DNA of 63,299 bases from a virus. Within the stretch, counting starts at the first letter, position 1; every line of letters begins with the position of its first letter. The notes under the pieces were generated by a model. It saw nothing but the letters and a program-made list of their open reading frames with translations. It was not told where the DNA came from and searched no databases. A program made the position numbers and the translations under genes. The stretch is from the IMG/VR virus record IMGVR_UViG_3300010885_073058, positions 1 to 63,299 of that record. One strand, given 5' to 3'. Positions 61,509 to 63,299 of the stretch are shown one piece after another.

Positions 61509-63299
61509 ATGTCAAAGGCATTTACCCTTAATCACCTCACAGAGGGCATTAAGGATCGCAACAACAGCCAGGAAGGCGCCCGCCTCGTTGAGAAGTGGAG
61601 CCGCACAGGCCTCCTCCGTGGTCTCGACGGCACCAAGCGTGACAACATGGCCCGCCTCATGGAGAACCAGGCAGCTCAGGTCCTTCGCGAGGTTAACAGC
61701 CTCGGCGGCGGCGGTGGCAGCACCTCCTCATCCGGCGACATCCGTGGCTTTGCCAACATCGCCTTCCCCATCGTCCGCCGTGTCTTCGGTGGTCTTGTGG
61801 CAAACGAGCTCGTCTCCATCCAGCCCATGAGCCTTCCATCCGGTCTCCTGTTCTACTTGGACTACACCTACGGCACCAACGTCGGCGGCGACACCAACCT
61901 CCAGACCGGCGCATCAACAGTTGCACAGACCTACACCGCTGGCAAGTCCATCTACAACAACCCCACAGGCAAGGGCATCCGCAGCGGATCTCTCGGCGTC
62001 GGTGGTCAGTACGACCTCGTCGGCACCTCCTACTCACAGGTCCACCAGAAGAATGTTGCCGTCCAGCTCTGGGCATCAGGTGCATTCCACACAGCAGCCG
62101 GCGCCAACTCAGCAACAATCGTTAACAACGTGGCCGCCTTCGCAACTGGCACTGACGGCAAGCTGATCGGCTTCGACCCACAGATCGCAAACCTCATTGA
62201 GGCCAACAGCGGCGGCCCAGGTGCAACAGCAGGCGACGGCGTCTTCTCATTCGCCGTTCTCAAGACCACAGGCTTCACCAACATCGACCCAACCCAGGTG
62301 AAGGACGTCTCTCTCTACTCCACAACCGCAGCAGCAACTCTCGGTCTTGGCACAATCGGAGACACTGTCCAGGGCGGCGCGAACCTCCTCAACGTCCGCC
62401 GTCTCAACCAGCTCGGCACATTCAGCGGCGGCGTGTTCACACCCAATCCTCTCGTCGATGTGACAGCAGGCAATGCAGCCATCCTCACTGTCGTGTCCGG
62501 TGTCTTCTTGCCAGCAGCTTCACTCGCCAGCGGTCAATTCCTCTCAGCATCATATGTCATCTCCGACGCATTCAGCGCTGACTCTACCGATGCATCGGCT
62601 CTTACCGTTCCAGTCTTCGAGTCTGACTTCGGCCTCGGCAACGGCCCACAGCCAATCATCCCTGAGATCGACATCAAGATCGAGTCCATCGCCGTCACAG
62701 CTACCACTCGTAAGCTGCGCGCTCGTTGGAGCCCAGAGCTCGCTCAGGACCTCAATGCTTACCACAGCATGGATGCCGAGGTCGAGCTCACTCAGATCCT
62801 CTCCGAGCAGATCGCTCTCGAGATCGACCGCGAGATCCTCAACGACCTCCTCGTTCAGGCCAACGGCGCCAACTACTACTGGTCACGTGCACCAGGACGC
62901 TTCGTCAACAAGGTGACAGGCGCCGAGATCCTCCAGGGCAACACCGCACCCGGTCCCCAGTTCACCGGTACAGTTCGTGAATGGTATGAAACCCTAATCG
63001 AAACCGTGATCGACGTTGCCAACGAGATCCACCGCAAGACCCTCCGTGGTTCGGCCAACTTCATCGTGGTCTCACCCGATGTCGCCACCGTTCTCGAGGC
63101 TTCGGTCCTCTACAAGCCCAGCTACAGCCTCGACGGCCAGGGCCAGGTCGGCAGCGGCTTCTCGATCGGTGCAACACCCATCGGCAGCCTCTCCAACCGC
63201 TTCACCGTCTACAAGGACCCCTACTTCCCACGTAACAAGATCCTCGTCGGTTACAAGGGCGGCAGCTACCTCGAGACCGGCTACGTCTACGCTCCTTAC
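61509..63299 (+). CDS. 23: Major capsid protein, gp23-like (3' end beyond window)
   Basis: From the ATG at 61509 (AAGGAG upstream) the frame is open for 597 codons to the window edge. Key segments are MARLMENQAAQVLREVNSL near residues 47-65, GDIRGFANIAFPIVRRVFGG near 77-96, LVANELVSIQPMSLPSGLL near 97-115, and late KLRARWSPELAQDLNAYHSM and RGSANFIVVSPDVA, as in T4-like gp23. LRE at 59-61 is the likely prohead protease cut (T4 cuts after E65). A beta-rich insert (about 120-370) makes it longer than T4 gp23 (521). Codons are strongly C-ending, which fits high expression. Confidence 0.93.
   Translation, partial: MSKAFTLNHLTEGIKDRNNSQEGARLVEKWSRTGLLRGLDGTKRDNMARLMENQAAQVLREVNSLGGGGGSTSSSGDIRGFANIAFPIVRRVFGGLVANELVSIQPMSLPSGLLFYLDYTYGTNVGGDTNLQTGASTVAQTYTAGKSIYNNPTGKGIRSGSLGVGGQYDLVGTSYSQVHQKNVAVQLWASGAFHTAAGANSATIVNNVAAFATGTDGKLIGFDPQIANLIEANSGGPGATAGDGVFSFAVLKTTGFTNIDPTQVKDVSLYSTTAAATLGLGTIGDTVQGGANLLNVRRLNQLGTFSGGVFTPNPLVDVTAGNAAILTVVSGVFLPAASLASGQFLSASYVISDAFSADSTDASALTVPVFESDFGLGNGPQPIIPEIDIKIESIAVTATTRKLRARWSPELAQDLNAYHSMDAEVELTQILSEQIALEIDREILNDLLVQANGANYYWSRAPGRFVNKVTGAEILQGNTAPGPQFTGTVREWYETLIETVIDVANEIHRKTLRGSANFIVVSPDVATVLEASVLYKPSYSLDGQGQVGSGFSIGATPIGSLSNRFTVYKDPYFPRNKILVGYKGGSYLETGYVYAPY

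Noticed and set aside
61588-63088. Several frames inside the capsid region on both strands
   Set aside because: All are overlaps produced by the GC-rich codons of the capsid gene, which is open for 597 codons and carries clear gp23 motifs.
1-63299. Prophage or host chromosome segment
   Set aside because: No integrase, attachment site, host housekeeping gene or strand switch is seen; the gene set is that of a lytic T4-like phage. The prepilin is the only gene of host style.
1-63299. CRISPR arrays, tRNA genes and insertion sequences
   Set aside because: Gaps between genes are all shorter than about 120 bases, with no regular repeat-spacer pattern, no tRNA-like cloverleaf noticed and no transposase.

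Overview
The window is a 63.3 kb piece of a T4-like (myovirus-type) tailed phage genome. Every gene I can support lies on the + strand, packed tightly with many ATGA, TAATG or similar stop/start overlaps. The diagnostic genes are a gp25-like and a gp6-like baseplate wedge protein, a gp55-like late sigma factor, the gp17-type large terminase, the gp20-type portal, the gp21-type prohead protease, a gp22-type scaffold and a gp23-type major capsid protein that runs off the right edge. No tRNA, rRNA, CRISPR, integrase or transposase was seen. The host cannot be named. The style (LamG, PA14/GLEYA-like and FN3 domains, very large tail proteins) resembles aquatic T4-like phages, and a Flp-type prepilin hints at a host with a Tad/Flp pilus system.

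Layout. (1) 1-827: the end of a LamG-type protein, a PA14/GLEYA-like protein and a tiny Flp-type prepilin. (2) 858-20828: a glycan island of about 20 genes. It holds about ten glycosyltransferases or glycosyltransferase-like proteins, sugar-nucleotide enzymes (GDP-mannose 4,6-dehydratase, GDP-L-fucose synthase, a CDP-glucose-4,6-dehydratase-like SDR, a UDP-sugar 4-epimerase-like SDR and two short nucleotide-sugar dehydrogenases), an FkbM and a second methyltransferase, a polysaccharide-deacetylase-like protein and a WbqC-like protein. A PD-(D/E)XK nuclease sits inside it. Part of the island (about 6.8-12.4 kb) is clearly more AT-rich than the rest. (3) 20828-22211: a small membrane protein, the late sigma factor and a small helical protein. 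(4) 22211-47164: baseplate and tail genes, from a gp5-like hub/spike protein through gp25 and gp6 to a run of very large virion proteins, several without a recognisable family. (5) 47127-52429: a DNA module with a RuvC-like resolvase, a CHC2/Toprim primase, a small Cys/Gly-rich protein, a single-chain fusion of the gp47 and gp46 (SbcD and SbcC) recombination nuclease subunits, and a zinc-ribbon protein. (6) 52434-63299: packaging and head genes in the order terminase, portal, unknown, protease, small core-like proteins, scaffold, capsid.

How they fit together. The late sigma factor should read T4-type late promoters. One perfect TATAAATA lies at 18395-18402 and a 7/8 match at 49048-49055, each in front of a gene that follows a gap. 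The perfect copy overlaps a 9-bp hairpin that touches the next start codon, an arrangement like the hairpin-controlled late genes of T4. The prohead protease probably trims the scaffold, the capsid (an LxE site at residues 59-61) and small head proteins that share an N-terminal helix with LxE motifs. The glycan island could modify virion proteins, host surface glycans or the pilin; the sequence does not say which.

Most unusual items: the phage-encoded Flp prepilin, the fused gp47-gp46 nuclease, the late promoter/hairpin overlap, and the shared N-terminal helix of three small proteins as a candidate head-targeting signal. Tail sheath and tube genes, which lie between terminase and portal in T4, are absent from that position.
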